Origin: CALARM01 sp964431735
GTDB lineage: Bacteria; Vulcanimicrobiota; SpSt-956; JAKJGF01
Length of the DNA: 13,650 nucleotides
Assembly (NCBI GenBank): GCA_964431735.1
Contig: CAYSLJ010000184.1
Coordinates: 1-13,650, forward strand
Direction: 5' to 3'
Shown piece after piece: positions 1-6,614 of this stretch (its first letter is position 1; each line of letters begins with the position of its first letter). Both the position numbers and the translations under genes were made by a program. The notes beneath the pieces are model-generated. The model saw nothing but the letters and a program-made list of their open reading frames with translations. It was not told the DNA's origin and searched no databases.

Positions 1-7
1 GGCTCTA

Positions 8-127
8 AGGAACTGTCTGAAAATAATTACATCATAGTTATAATTTATATCGTGACGCGTAACGCGTTACGCGTTACGCGTCACGATATAGACGTAAATA
101 TGATTGGGTTATTTCTTGACAACCCCT
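8..127. mobile_element. Miniature inverted-repeat element with central heptamer array (left copy)
   Basis: A 120-bp non-coding unit. It begins with AGGAACTGTCTGAAAATAA (8-26) and ends with a sequence whose reverse complement starts AGGGGTTGTCAAGAAATAAC, so the ends are imperfect terminal inverted repeats. The centre is a heptamer array of the ACGCGTY type. Positions 62-127 match the reverse complement of 13450-13515 at all 66 bases, so this is one copy of a repeated element. The outer left end differs more from the right-hand copy and has no clear target duplication. No transposase is encoded, so it would have moved in trans if at all. It lies upstream of the gene at 222-932 and brings a TTGACA hexamer (116-121) pointing at that gene. 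Confidence 0.7.
46..90. repeat. Perfect 21-bp inverted repeat (hairpin) of heptamers
   Basis: Arms 46-66 and 70-90 are exact reverse complements separated by the 3-base loop TTA. The arms begin TATATCGTGACGCG and are made of ACGCGTT/ACGCGTC heptamers. Such a stem would fold stably in RNA or extrude as a cruciform. There is no T-run after it, so it does not look like an intrinsic terminator. Confidence 0.9.
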
Positions 128-206
128 GAGAAAGTGTAAAAAGATAACCCTGGCAAATTGTTAGAACGGTTATTATCGTGGCACCCGTCACGTGTTACAC
201 ATCACG
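128..206. repeat. Second, partial element copy ending in a degenerate heptamer array
   Basis: Positions 144-173 are identical to the reverse complement of 13528-13557 (30 of 30 bases). The bases just before (about 131-146) resemble the terminal inverted repeat of the neighbouring element. The unit runs into a diverged heptamer array at 181-206 (CCCGTCA CGTGTTA CACATCA), and the far terminal repeat is missing. This looks like a truncated second copy in tandem with the one at 8-127. Its array ends a few bases before the ribosome binding site of the next gene. Confidence 0.6.
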
Positions 207-221
207 AAAGGAGAATTTTCT

Positions 222-932
222 ATGATATTTTTTCTTATTATCGTATCGATATTAGTATTTATAGTCTTCTTTTTACCTTTAATACTCGGTATACCTCTCG
301 TATATTTTACCCTGAGATTAAATAACAGACATGAAGTTATTCCATGTAAAGAAAAAGATCTTCCTCATTCGGGAAGAGATTTCTTTTCTATTTCTGGCAA
401 AGAACTTATCTCTCTTGGATTTTCTCATATATCTTACTACAAACATAAAGGTGTTACTAACAGTCCCGATGCCATTACTTATACGGGATTTTTTTACAAT
501 CCTGAAAGAAAAGTGAAAGCTTCCCTTATGTATGCCATTCAGGGTGAAATTAAAAACAGCCATATAGAGGTTTCAAGTAAATTTGTAGACGGTTCTCATA
601 TAGTTACCTTTAATTCCACCGGTTCATCTCCTTTTATCTATCCTCCTCATATTATTATGAGAAAGGTGAAAATCAGAAATACAGAAGAACTGTTTCATAA
701 TCATCTTATGTCTGTTGAGACATTAAAAGGTTCTGCCAGGTCTGTAGATGTTGATGTAACGCAATATGCCCATGAAGTCAATGAAGAAGTAAAAGAAATT
801 ATGTCATATCAGATAGAAAAGGGACTTATGAAGGTCTGTGACGATGGTGTTACCTTTGGCCCTACATTTACAGGGGCTATTACCATGGTAATTAAAGAAT
901 GGATTCTCTGCAAATGGCTCAGAGCGGGATGA
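222..932 (+). CDS. Hypothetical membrane-anchored protein
   Basis: A 236-residue protein I do not recognise. The frame is open from a GTG at 192, but that stretch is translated heptamer repeat. The ATG at 222 has a strong ribosome binding site (AAAGGAG, ending 8 bases upstream) and is the better start. Residues 1-31 are one long hydrophobic segment (MIFFLIIVSILVFIVFFLPL onward) followed by RLNNRH, which suits an N-terminal membrane anchor. The rest is soluble-looking, mixed alpha/beta and without an obvious catalytic motif; whether it faces the cytoplasm or periplasm cannot be decided. The gene stands alone on this strand and converges on the ABC permease genes. A real gene by its start signal and codon use; function unknown. 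Confidence 0.8.
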   Translation: MIFFLIIVSILVFIVFFLPLILGIPLVYFTLRLNNRHEVIPCKEKDLPHSGRDFFSISGKELISLGFSHISYYKHKGVTNSPDAITYTGFFYNPERKVKASLMYAIQGEIKNSHIEVSSKFVDGSHIVTFNSTGSSPFIYPPHIIMRKVKIRNTEELFHNHLMSVETLKGSARSVDVDVTQYAHEVNEEVKEIMSYQIEKGLMKVCDDGVTFGPTFTGAITMVIKEWILCKWLRAG

Positions 933-992
933 AATACAGTTTTGTAATAATTTCTTCTCTTAATCTACATGTTACCTGTCATCCGGCAGAAT

Positions 993-1145
993 TCAAGAAA
1001 GGCTTCTTCCATTTGTGTCGATATATATTCTGCTTTTTTTCAGGGCTTTTTCCAGTTCCAGCAGGATTTCTTCTCTTGTTTTATCTGTCATATATAAAGA
1101 TGCCTCTTTTCTTTCATCACTTTTACCTGTAATCAGAAATATCAT
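993..1145 (-). CDS. Possible small protein, 50 codons, perhaps frameshifted
   Basis: In the gap between the convergent genes the minus strand has an open frame of 50 codons starting MIFLITGKSDERKEASLYMT and ending NGRSLS. Its middle (TREEILLELEKALKKS) looks like an amphipathic helix and the codon use fits the neighbours. There is no clear ribosome binding site, and a heptamer array lies just upstream at 1151-1176. A second minus-strand frame (1012 to 965, MEEAFLEFCRMTGNM) overlaps its end; joining the two by one base would give a single protein of about 60 residues. This could be an intact small gene, a frameshifted remnant, or chance. It follows permease 2 in the same direction. Confidence 0.35.
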   Translation of the reverse strand: MIFLITGKSDERKEASLYMTDKTREEILLELEKALKKSRIYIDTNGRSLS

Positions 1146-1150
1146 TTTTG

Positions 1151-1176
1151 TAACGCATTACGCATTACTCATCACG
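1151..1176. repeat. Heptamer array abutting the permease stop codon
   Basis: TAACGCA TTACGCA TTACTCA TCACG: about three and a half degenerate 7-base units. The array ends one base before the stop codon of the permease gene (1177-1179, minus strand). It mixes the ACGCAT and ACTCAT forms, linking the GC-rich and AT-rich versions of the repeat. Confidence 0.75.
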
Positions 1177-1965
1177 CTAAAGTCTTGCACTTATTAAATT
1201 CCCGCTTGTATATCTTTTCAGCCCGTAAAAAAATACCACCCGTGAAATTACTACAGATATTATGGTAACTCCTGTCATAATCAAAAAATTTTTCCATGTA
1301 AAATCCGTTACCATACTGACAGGTATGGTGGAAATAAAGGCGGCAGGGATTACTGTAAACAGGAGTATTCTGGCAAAACCTTCAAAAATTTTTAAAGGAT
1401 ACATTGAAAAACAGAGTATTGTTTCTATCATAAACGTTGCAAATCCCGAGCCTCTGCCTGTAAAAAAAGTAAAACTGTGAACTGTTACGCTGAAGGCTGT
1501 GAGTATAATACCTGCCAGTATGCCTGCTCCTGTAAAGCGAAGTAAAAATAAAGGATCAGGCCCCTTCACCGCTATTACCAGTGCCAGACCAAAGACCAGG
1601 TCTCCCAGGGAACTTATGGATATTCTCCCAAGGAGAATATGTAACAGAGGGTCTTTCGGGAGTGTGAGATAAAAATCCAGACCTCCTTCTTCTATAAGCC
1701 TGGCAATTTCTCTTCTGTTTGCAAAGATACCGGAACTTACGCCGAATGCAAAGGCTGACATGGCAAATAATAAAAGGACATCTTTAAATTCCCATCCTTT
1801 TACGGCAGAAATTTTTCCGAAGAATATATACCAGAACAGAATCCAGAACAGATCGTTTATTATCATGGCACCCATCTGGCCCAGGAAACTCAGACGGTAT
1901 TCCATGGCAGTTTTGAAGTTAAGTTTAAAGCATGTGTAGATAAAATCTATTTGTTTAAATAACAT
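1177..1965 (-). CDS. ABC-2 type transporter permease 2 (COG3694/DUF990-like)
   Basis: A 262-residue integral membrane protein with about six hydrophobic segments. The stretch EEGGLDFYLTLPKDPLLHIL after the first two membrane segments is typical of the permeases paired with COG4586 ATPases (ABC2_membrane_6 type, substrate unknown). It should form the transmembrane channel with permease 1 (2261-3058), powered by the ATPase at 3104-4120. The frame extends to a GTG at 1983 that would add MTRHKR, but those codons are heptamer repeat, so I chose the ATG at 1965. Neither start has a recognisable ribosome binding site, so the 5' end may have been altered by the repeat. A 210-bp miniature element separates it from permease 1. 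Confidence 0.85.
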   Translation of the reverse strand: MLFKQIDFIYTCFKLNFKTAMEYRLSFLGQMGAMIINDLFWILFWYIFFGKISAVKGWEFKDVLLLFAMSAFAFGVSSGIFANRREIARLIEEGGLDFYLTLPKDPLLHILLGRISISSLGDLVFGLALVIAVKGPDPLFLLRFTGAGILAGIILTAFSVTVHSFTFFTGRGSGFATFMIETILCFSMYPLKIFEGFARILLFTVIPAAFISTIPVSMVTDFTWKNFLIMTGVTIISVVISRVVFFYGLKRYTSGNLISARL

Positions 1966-1973
1966 ACGTTTGT

Positions 1974-2220
1974 GACGCGTCACGCGTTACGCGCAATGGC
2001 ATTAAGTTAACGTTATAACCGTCTAAATTGGCTGCCTGGCGCTCCTCCGAAAAAATCTAAACTGTAACATTTATATCTGTTAGAGCTTACATCATGCTAC
2101 TTTACACTGTATATCAATTAAATACACTTGTGCCGCCGTGATATTTTTTCTCCAGAGCACCAGGCAGCCAATTTGCTATATGTTTCTTAACTTAACGCCA
2201 TTGCGCGTAACGCGTGACGG
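1974..2220. mobile_element. Miniature inverted-repeat element inside a heptamer array, within the ABC operon
   Basis: The core (1994-2203, 210 bp) has terminal inverted repeats: CAATGGCATTAAGTTAA (1994-2010) pairs with 2187-2203 with one mismatch. A second inverted pair lies inside: 2025-2044 (AAATTGGCTGCCTGGCGCTC) against 2155-2174, 19 of 20 bases. Both ends are flanked by ACGCGT heptamers (1974-1993 and 2204-2219) that are also inverted with respect to each other. No open frame of note lies in it. It occupies most of the spacer between the two permease genes and may reduce transcription or translation of permease 2. No transposase is nearby. Confidence 0.75.
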
Positions 2221-2230
2221 GAATTATTCC

Positions 2231-2254
2231 CGTTCACTCATTACTCATAACTCT
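2231..2254. repeat. AT-rich heptamer array at the permease 1 stop
   Basis: TTCACTCATTACTCATAACTC, about three units of the ACTCATT form. It lies about seven bases beyond the stop codon of permease 1 (2261-2263, minus strand), between that stop and the miniature element. Confidence 0.65.
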
Positions 2255-2260
2255 CTAAAG

Positions 2261-3058
2261 TTATCCTCCGTTAATATTTAACCTTTTTAATCCCATAGAA
2301 TATATAAAATAACATATAAAACCTGTTATGATAGCCCACAGACACTGCATTTTTATTACATAGAGGAAATTCATCCAGTCAAACCTGATAAAGAGCTTTG
2401 CCGGTTCATATACCATAAAACCGAAAGGAAGGCATGACGCTATAGTTCTGAACAGGGGAGGAAAAAAATCCAGAGGTATAAGCATGCCTCCGAAAACGAA
2501 GATTATTTTATGATATATGAAAGATGCCATATTGGTGTCTTCCAGCCAGAAAGCGGAAAAACCTATAGACATTCTTATGAAGAATTCCATTAACGTGGCA
2601 AATATTATGGTAATAAGTACAGGTAAAAATGTGAAACCATTAAATTTTATAGGACCTACCCAGAAATAAACCATTACAGAACCTGCGAGAAGATTTATTA
2701 TGAACTGCGGCAGAAATTCTCCTGTCCACAGGGATAGTTGAAACATCAGGTAATTGTAAGGCTTATTTAACATGTAGGCAATGTTTCCGGATTTTACTTC
2801 CTGATCTATTCTTTCTTCAGGTCTTCCTCTTGAAGTAACCAGGGATTCCGTAAACATGAGATACCAGAGCATGTCGGCAAGGGTAAAGCCTTCTATCGTG
2901 CCTCCGCCATGTTCATAGGCTGATTTCCATAACCGGGTGAATATATAGAGGATCATGATAAGAAATAATGTTTTCAACACCCGTTCCATGAGATATGTAA
3001 AACTGTTTGATATAGTTACAGTAAAGATTTTTGTATATTTAGAAAGACTTTTGCACAT
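2261..3058 (-). CDS. ABC-2 type transporter permease 1 (COG4587-like)
   Basis: A 265-residue membrane protein with about six hydrophobic segments. The loop GRPEERIDQEVKSGNIAYML, followed by NKPYNY, matches the pattern of the first permease in the uncharacterised COG4586/COG4587/COG3694 exporters. The ATG at 3058 has a GAGGG motif 8 bases upstream. It lies 45 bases downstream of the ATPase gene and should be co-transcribed with it. The transported substrate cannot be read from the sequence; efflux rather than import is expected because no binding-protein gene is present. The end of the gene is intact and is followed by a heptamer array and a miniature element. Confidence 0.87.
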   Translation of the reverse strand: MCKSLSKYTKIFTVTISNSFTYLMERVLKTLFLIMILYIFTRLWKSAYEHGGGTIEGFTLADMLWYLMFTESLVTSRGRPEERIDQEVKSGNIAYMLNKPYNYLMFQLSLWTGEFLPQFIINLLAGSVMVYFWVGPIKFNGFTFLPVLITIIFATLMEFFIRMSIGFSAFWLEDTNMASFIYHKIIFVFGGMLIPLDFFPPLFRTIASCLPFGFMVYEPAKLFIRFDWMNFLYVIKMQCLWAIITGFICYFIYSMGLKRLNINGG

Positions 3059-3095
3059 ATGTTAAACCCTCTGTATTCAGCCGGTTTATTCGTGT

Positions 3096-3142
3096 CGCAC
3101 CCGTCACACATCACGCCCGTCACGCGTCACGCCAGTTACGCC
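3096..3142. repeat. Heptamer array forming the 3' end of the ATPase gene
   Basis: Degenerate units such as CCCGTCA, CACATCA, CACGCGT and CACGCCA span the stop codon (3104-3106) and the last 12 sense codons of the ABC ATPase gene on the minus strand. The array is therefore partly coding. Confidence 0.75.
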
Positions 3143-4120
3143 CTCATTATAAATAGCTCCTATTATTTCCTCCAGAGGCGGATCTGCCACATTTATATCC
3201 TCAATCTCAAAATTGCCTATCAGATAATCCATTAATTTTCTTACAGGGCATATTTCGCTGTCTGTTTCCAGTTTCAGCCCGTATTTGCCTCTTTTAATTA
3301 TTTTACACCCTTCCAGTGGAAGTTCTTCGGGAGGAATATTACCGAAACGTACTCCTACAATTTTTCTTTTCATGGAAGTTCTTTTAAGTGCCGAAACCTG
3401 ACCTTCATAAACAATAGTTCCTTCATTTATTATGATTACCCTTTTACAGAGTTTTTCTATATCTCCCACATCATGAGAGGTAAGCAGTATTGTTACCTGT
3501 TCCCTTTCACTCATTTCCCTTATGAGTTCGCGAAAGGTTTTTTTGGATACTACATCAAGACCTATTGTAGGTTCGTCCAGGAATATTACTTCAGGGTTGT
3601 GAAGCAGCGAGGCAACCATTTCACATCTCATTCTCTGTCCCAGTGATAGCTGTCTTACAGGAGTATTTATAAAAGGAGTTATTTCAAATAGCTCTAAAAG
3701 TTCGGCCACTCTTTTTTTATATACATGGCTGTCCATTTCATAGATTTTCCCGAATAATTCGAACGTATCTCCAGGAGGAAGGTGATACCATAACTGCGGT
3801 TTCTGGCCGAATACCGCTCCTGTTTTAAAGGAAAGTTTCTGTCTGTCTTTCCAGGGGATATGACCCAGAACATTTACTTCTCCTCTGTCAGGATGGAGAA
3901 TGCCTGTGAGGATTTTTATGGTAGTCGATTTCCCTGCACCGTTGGGGCCGATAAAGGCAAGTCTTTCTCCCTTTTCTATCTGAAAGGATATGTTTTTTAC
4001 AGCCTCCGAAATATTAAATTCGGGCTTTATCAATGATTTTAAAGTGCCTTTCAGACCGGATTTTTGTATCTTTACTTTAAAGGTTTTAGAGAGGTTTTTT
4101 ACGTTTACTATAGTACTCAT
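3104..4120 (-). CDS. ABC transporter ATP-binding protein (COG4586-like)
   Basis: A 338-residue ATPase that powers the two adjacent permeases. Visible motifs: Walker A GPNGAGKS (58-65), the region GQKPQLWYHLP (105-115) characteristic of COG4586, signature LSLGQRMRCE (158-167), Walker B VIFLDEP (178-184) and the switch histidine in SHDVGD (H216). The frame is open to 4177, but the extra codons are translated heptamer repeat, so I chose the ATG at 4120, where MSTIVNVKNLSKTF starts the domain normally; no clear ribosome binding site precedes it. The last 12 residues (GVTGVTRDGRDV) are encoded by an ACGCGT-type heptamer array, so the native C-terminus was probably shorter. It follows manC with only a repeat hairpin between. 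Confidence 0.93.
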   Translation of the reverse strand: MSTIVNVKNLSKTFKVKIQKSGLKGTLKSLIKPEFNISEAVKNISFQIEKGERLAFIGPNGAGKSTTIKILTGILHPDRGEVNVLGHIPWKDRQKLSFKTGAVFGQKPQLWYHLPPGDTFELFGKIYEMDSHVYKKRVAELLELFEITPFINTPVRQLSLGQRMRCEMVASLLHNPEVIFLDEPTIGLDVVSKKTFRELIREMSEREQVTILLTSHDVGDIEKLCKRVIIINEGTIVYEGQVSALKRTSMKRKIVGVRFGNIPPEELPLEGCKIIKRGKYGLKLETDSEICPVRKLMDYLIGNFEIEDINVADPPLEEIIGAIYNEGVTGVTRDGRDV

Positions 4121-4181
4121 GATGCAGTGAGTAGTGAATGGTGAGTAGTTACTGGTTTCCCGCTTACTACTCACCACTCAC
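4121..4181. repeat. AT-rich heptamer hairpin between manC and the ABC ATPase gene
   Basis: GTGAATGGTGAGTAG (4135-4149) and CTACTCACCACTCAC (4166-4180) are inverted with one mismatch, around a loop of about 16 bases. Both arms are runs of GTGAGTA/GTGAATG-type heptamers. The unit fills the gap from the manC stop (4182-4184) to the ATPase start (4120). There is no T-run downstream on the transcribed strand, so it may act as an intercistronic stem rather than a terminator. Confidence 0.7.
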
Positions 4182-5237
4182 TTACAGATATTTATTAAGT
4201 CCTTTTTTCTTTAAAATTTCTATAATATCCTGAACCTTCTGGGAATCTTTCATGTGTCCTGCGAGCAGCACATCATCGGTATTTACAAGGAATAAATCTT
4301 CCAGTCCTATAGTTGCTACAAGTTTTTCTGTCTTATTACATATAAAACAATGTTTTGTATCAAGAGAGACACACGGGCCTTCTATTATATTACCCTGTTC
4401 CTTCCCGTCTGTCGCAGTTGACTGAAGATCAAAAAGGGATTTCCAGCTTCCCACATCACTCCATTCAAAGGAGGCAGGTATTACTGCAACAGGTCTTTTT
4501 GTTTTCTCCATAATGCCATAGTCTATAGAGACGGAATTGATTGTTTTATAAACATCTCTTAATACACTGTTATGTTCTTTCTTACCGATAGATTCTTTTA
4601 TAATCTGAAGCTTTTCGTAAAGATCCGGCAGCAGGAGTGATATTTCTTCTAACATAACGTGAGGAGTAAACACAAATATACCTGAATTCCAGAAATATTC
4701 TCCGCTTATGAGATATTCCATAGCTTTATTTATATCAGGTTTTTCTACAAATCTTTTTACCATATATGCCCGGTCTTCCAGAGATTCGCCTCTGAGGATG
4801 TAACCGTAACCTGTTTCAGGCCCTGTAGGCTTTACTCCTATAGTAACTATATATCCTTTTTTCGCTATATCCATAGCTTCTTTAAGGGTTCTTTGAAAAT
4901 TTTCTCTGTCAGGTATAAAGTGGTCTGCCGGTACTACTGCTACAGGGGCCTCTGTGTCTTTAATATATACGGATGCAAGTCCTACACATGGTGCGGTGTT
5001 TTTTCCGAAAGGCTCTTTTAATATCAAGGATTTATTTTCTGATGGTATCAGATCTTTATGCTCTTCATTTATTACTATTATTCTGTTTTCCGGTGCAATG
5101 AAACCGTCGAGTCTGTTCAATGTCTGGGTCAGCATTGTTTCTTCTCCGATAATGCTCAGAAATTGCTTCGGAAGAGAATTTCTGCTGTAGGGCCAGAAAC
5201 GTTTCCCCACACCACCGGCCATAATTACGGCAAACAT
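4182..5237 (-). CDS. manC: Mannose-1-phosphate guanylyltransferase
   Basis: A cytoplasmic enzyme making GDP-mannose from mannose-1-phosphate and GTP, for capsule, O-antigen or other mannose-derived glycans. The N-terminus carries the nucleotidyltransferase signature AGGVGKRFWPYSR (7-19) followed by PKQF (23-26). VEKPD, EYFWNSGIFVF and SFEWSDVGSWKSL are conserved in the family. At 351 residues it is the short form, lacking the C-terminal phosphomannose isomerase domain of longer ManC/AlgA proteins. The ATG at 5237 has GAGGAG 9 bases upstream. It is the first gene of the manC-ABC set; co-occurrence suggests, but does not prove, that the exporter is linked to the cell envelope. Its stop lies against a heptamer hairpin. 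Confidence 0.94.
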   Translation of the reverse strand: MFAVIMAGGVGKRFWPYSRNSLPKQFLSIIGEETMLTQTLNRLDGFIAPENRIIVINEEHKDLIPSENKSLILKEPFGKNTAPCVGLASVYIKDTEAPVAVVPADHFIPDRENFQRTLKEAMDIAKKGYIVTIGVKPTGPETGYGYILRGESLEDRAYMVKRFVEKPDINKAMEYLISGEYFWNSGIFVFTPHVMLEEISLLLPDLYEKLQIIKESIGKKEHNSVLRDVYKTINSVSIDYGIMEKTKRPVAVIPASFEWSDVGSWKSLFDLQSTATDGKEQGNIIEGPCVSLDTKHCFICNKTEKLVATIGLEDLFLVNTDDVLLAGHMKDSQKVQDIIEILKKKGLNKYL

Positions 5238-5301
5238 GTTTAAGTCTCCTCGATAAATATGTTATGTTAATGTACTGAACAGGTTCGTTAATAAACCTCC
5301 T

Positions 5302-5320
5302 GTAACGCGTTGCCCGTTAC
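5302..5320. repeat. Short degenerate heptamer palindrome upstream of manC
   Basis: GTAACGCGTTGCCCGTTAC, with 6-bp inverted ends GTAACG/CGTTAC. It lies 65 bases upstream of the manC start in a 161-base spacer (5238-5398) where I see no gene and no confident promoter. Confidence 0.5.
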
Positions 5321-5398
5321 CAGCAGGCATAGGGCACAGCCAGATATGAAAATGAATAGACAGTGAAGCATAAGACTTCATCATTTTTATATAAATTA

Positions 5399-5623
5399 CT
5401 ATTTATCCTGTTCAAGCTTTTCCATAAGATTATTCAGATTTTCTTTGGTATTCTTCAGGGTTTCTTTCAATATTTTTACAAGTTCTTCTTCAGAGCTGGC
5501 AATTTTTATTGCTTCCTCTATGTTGGATGTTATATCGGAAGCGGTTTTGGAAAAAATTTCTATGACATTTTTCAGGTCATCACTGATTTTCCCTTCAATA
5601 ATTACAGGCTTATTTTCTCCCAT
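5399..5623 (-). CDS. Small helical protein of unknown function
   Basis: A 74-residue, lysine- and glutamate-rich protein, probably one or two long amphipathic helices (residues about 14-72, e.g. SEEELVKILKETLKNTKENL). It has no cysteines, membrane segment or known motif that I can see. The ATG at 5623 is preceded by AAGGAA about 8 bases upstream. It begins 17 bases after the stop of the histidine-kinase-like gene, so the two are probably translated from one message and could be partners. A coiled-coil adaptor, inhibitor or chaperone-like protein would fit, but this is a guess. Confidence 0.7.
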   Translation of the reverse strand: MGENKPVIIEGKISDDLKNVIEIFSKTASDITSNIEEAIKIASSEEELVKILKETLKNTKENLNNLMEKLEQDK

Positions 5624-5640
5624 GACATAAAATTCCTTTC

Positions 5641-6573
5641 TTACTTGTTTTCAGGCAGCCATATAATAAAATTACTTCCTTCTCCGGGCCGGCTTTCCAC
5701 TTCTATCCTGCCTTTATGTTCTTCTATTATTTCATAAATTTCTGACATACTCCGGCCCATTCTGGGTAATATCTTCTTGGTGAGGGCTCCTCTGATTATT
5801 TTATCAGGATTGAATATGTCTTTTAAAGAATCCTTACTTACACCCTCTCCTGTATCGGCAAATATCACTTTTATATGTGAGTCCTCTGATTTTGTTGTTA
5901 CAGTTATTTCTCCTCTTTCATAGGCTGATTTTATCAGATCTCTTGAATTGAGGAGCAATGTTACGAAGGCTTCCCGAAGATACTGTTCTTTGCCGGAAAA
6001 TTCAGGTATGGCACCGTAATTTTTTATAATTTCTATTTTATCATGTTCAAATATTGAATTTGTAAGTATCAATATGTCTTCCATTAGTTCGTTTATTCTG
6101 ACATCTTTAAATTCACACGATGAATTTCCCGCTATACCAATAAGGGTTCTCAGCAATTTTTCTCCGCTGTTACAGCAGGTAATAAAATCTCTGAACTCCT
6201 GTTTTACCTCTTCCGGAAGATCCATATCCGCCATTTTCATGACCAGTTTTTTCGGCCCTATTAATATATTATTAAACTCCCTTGCTATACCTCCTGCAAC
6301 ACTTCCAGTAGCTATCATTCTGTCAGATATTATGACATCTTCCGTAAGTATATGACAATCTCTGCGGAGTTCTTCATTTTTCTGTATTATATTATCATAT
6401 TCTTTTGACAGATTTTCAAGTAATTCTCTTTCTTTCAGATTAAAAAACACCGGCCTTTCTACCGGTTCAGGGTTAAAAGACGGTAGTGTCTCTGTAACCC
6501 TGAACCTCAGGGACTGTAAAAAAATAATCTCTTCAATACCTATAACCAGGAACCTGATTTGTATAAAAAACAT
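5641..6573 (-). CDS. Histidine-kinase-like protein lacking the phospho-acceptor histidine
   Basis: A 310-residue protein with the layout of a sensor kinase core. Residues 44-75 are a likely coiled coil; 86-145 is a dimerisation-like helix pair; 195-307 is a GHKL-type ATPase domain. The H-box reads GSVAGGIAREFNN (90-102), with arginine 98 where the family has histidine. The N-box (LLLNSRDL, N209) and G1 box (DTGEGV, D240) are kept. The G2 box, normally GxGLGL, is RMGRSM (271-276). The ending HKGRIEVESRPGEGSNFIIW is ordinary for the family. I infer a pseudokinase that may bind ATP but is unlikely to autophosphorylate. No sensor or membrane segment is obvious, and no response regulator is in the window. 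Sits between a P-loop NTPase gene and the 74-residue gene. Confidence 0.82.
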   Translation of the reverse strand: MFFIQIRFLVIGIEEIIFLQSLRFRVTETLPSFNPEPVERPVFFNLKERELLENLSKEYDNIIQKNEELRRDCHILTEDVIISDRMIATGSVAGGIAREFNNILIGPKKLVMKMADMDLPEEVKQEFRDFITCCNSGEKLLRTLIGIAGNSSCEFKDVRINELMEDILILTNSIFEHDKIEIIKNYGAIPEFSGKEQYLREAFVTLLLNSRDLIKSAYERGEITVTTKSEDSHIKVIFADTGEGVSKDSLKDIFNPDKIIRGALTKKILPRMGRSMSEIYEIIEEHKGRIEVESRPGEGSNFIIWLPENK

Positions 6574-6614
6574 TAAAAGGTTTATTTTTTAACAGGTTTT
6601 TAAACAATACAGAT

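Noticed and set aside
51..85. Heptamer arrays as a CRISPR array.
   Set aside because: The units are 7 bases, directly abutting, without unique spacers of constant length, and no cas gene is nearby.
5340..5398. Possible terminator after the 74-residue gene (TGAAG/CTTCA stem near 5366-5383).
   Set aside because: The stem is only 5 bp and the T-rich stretch lies on the wrong side for minus-strand transcription.
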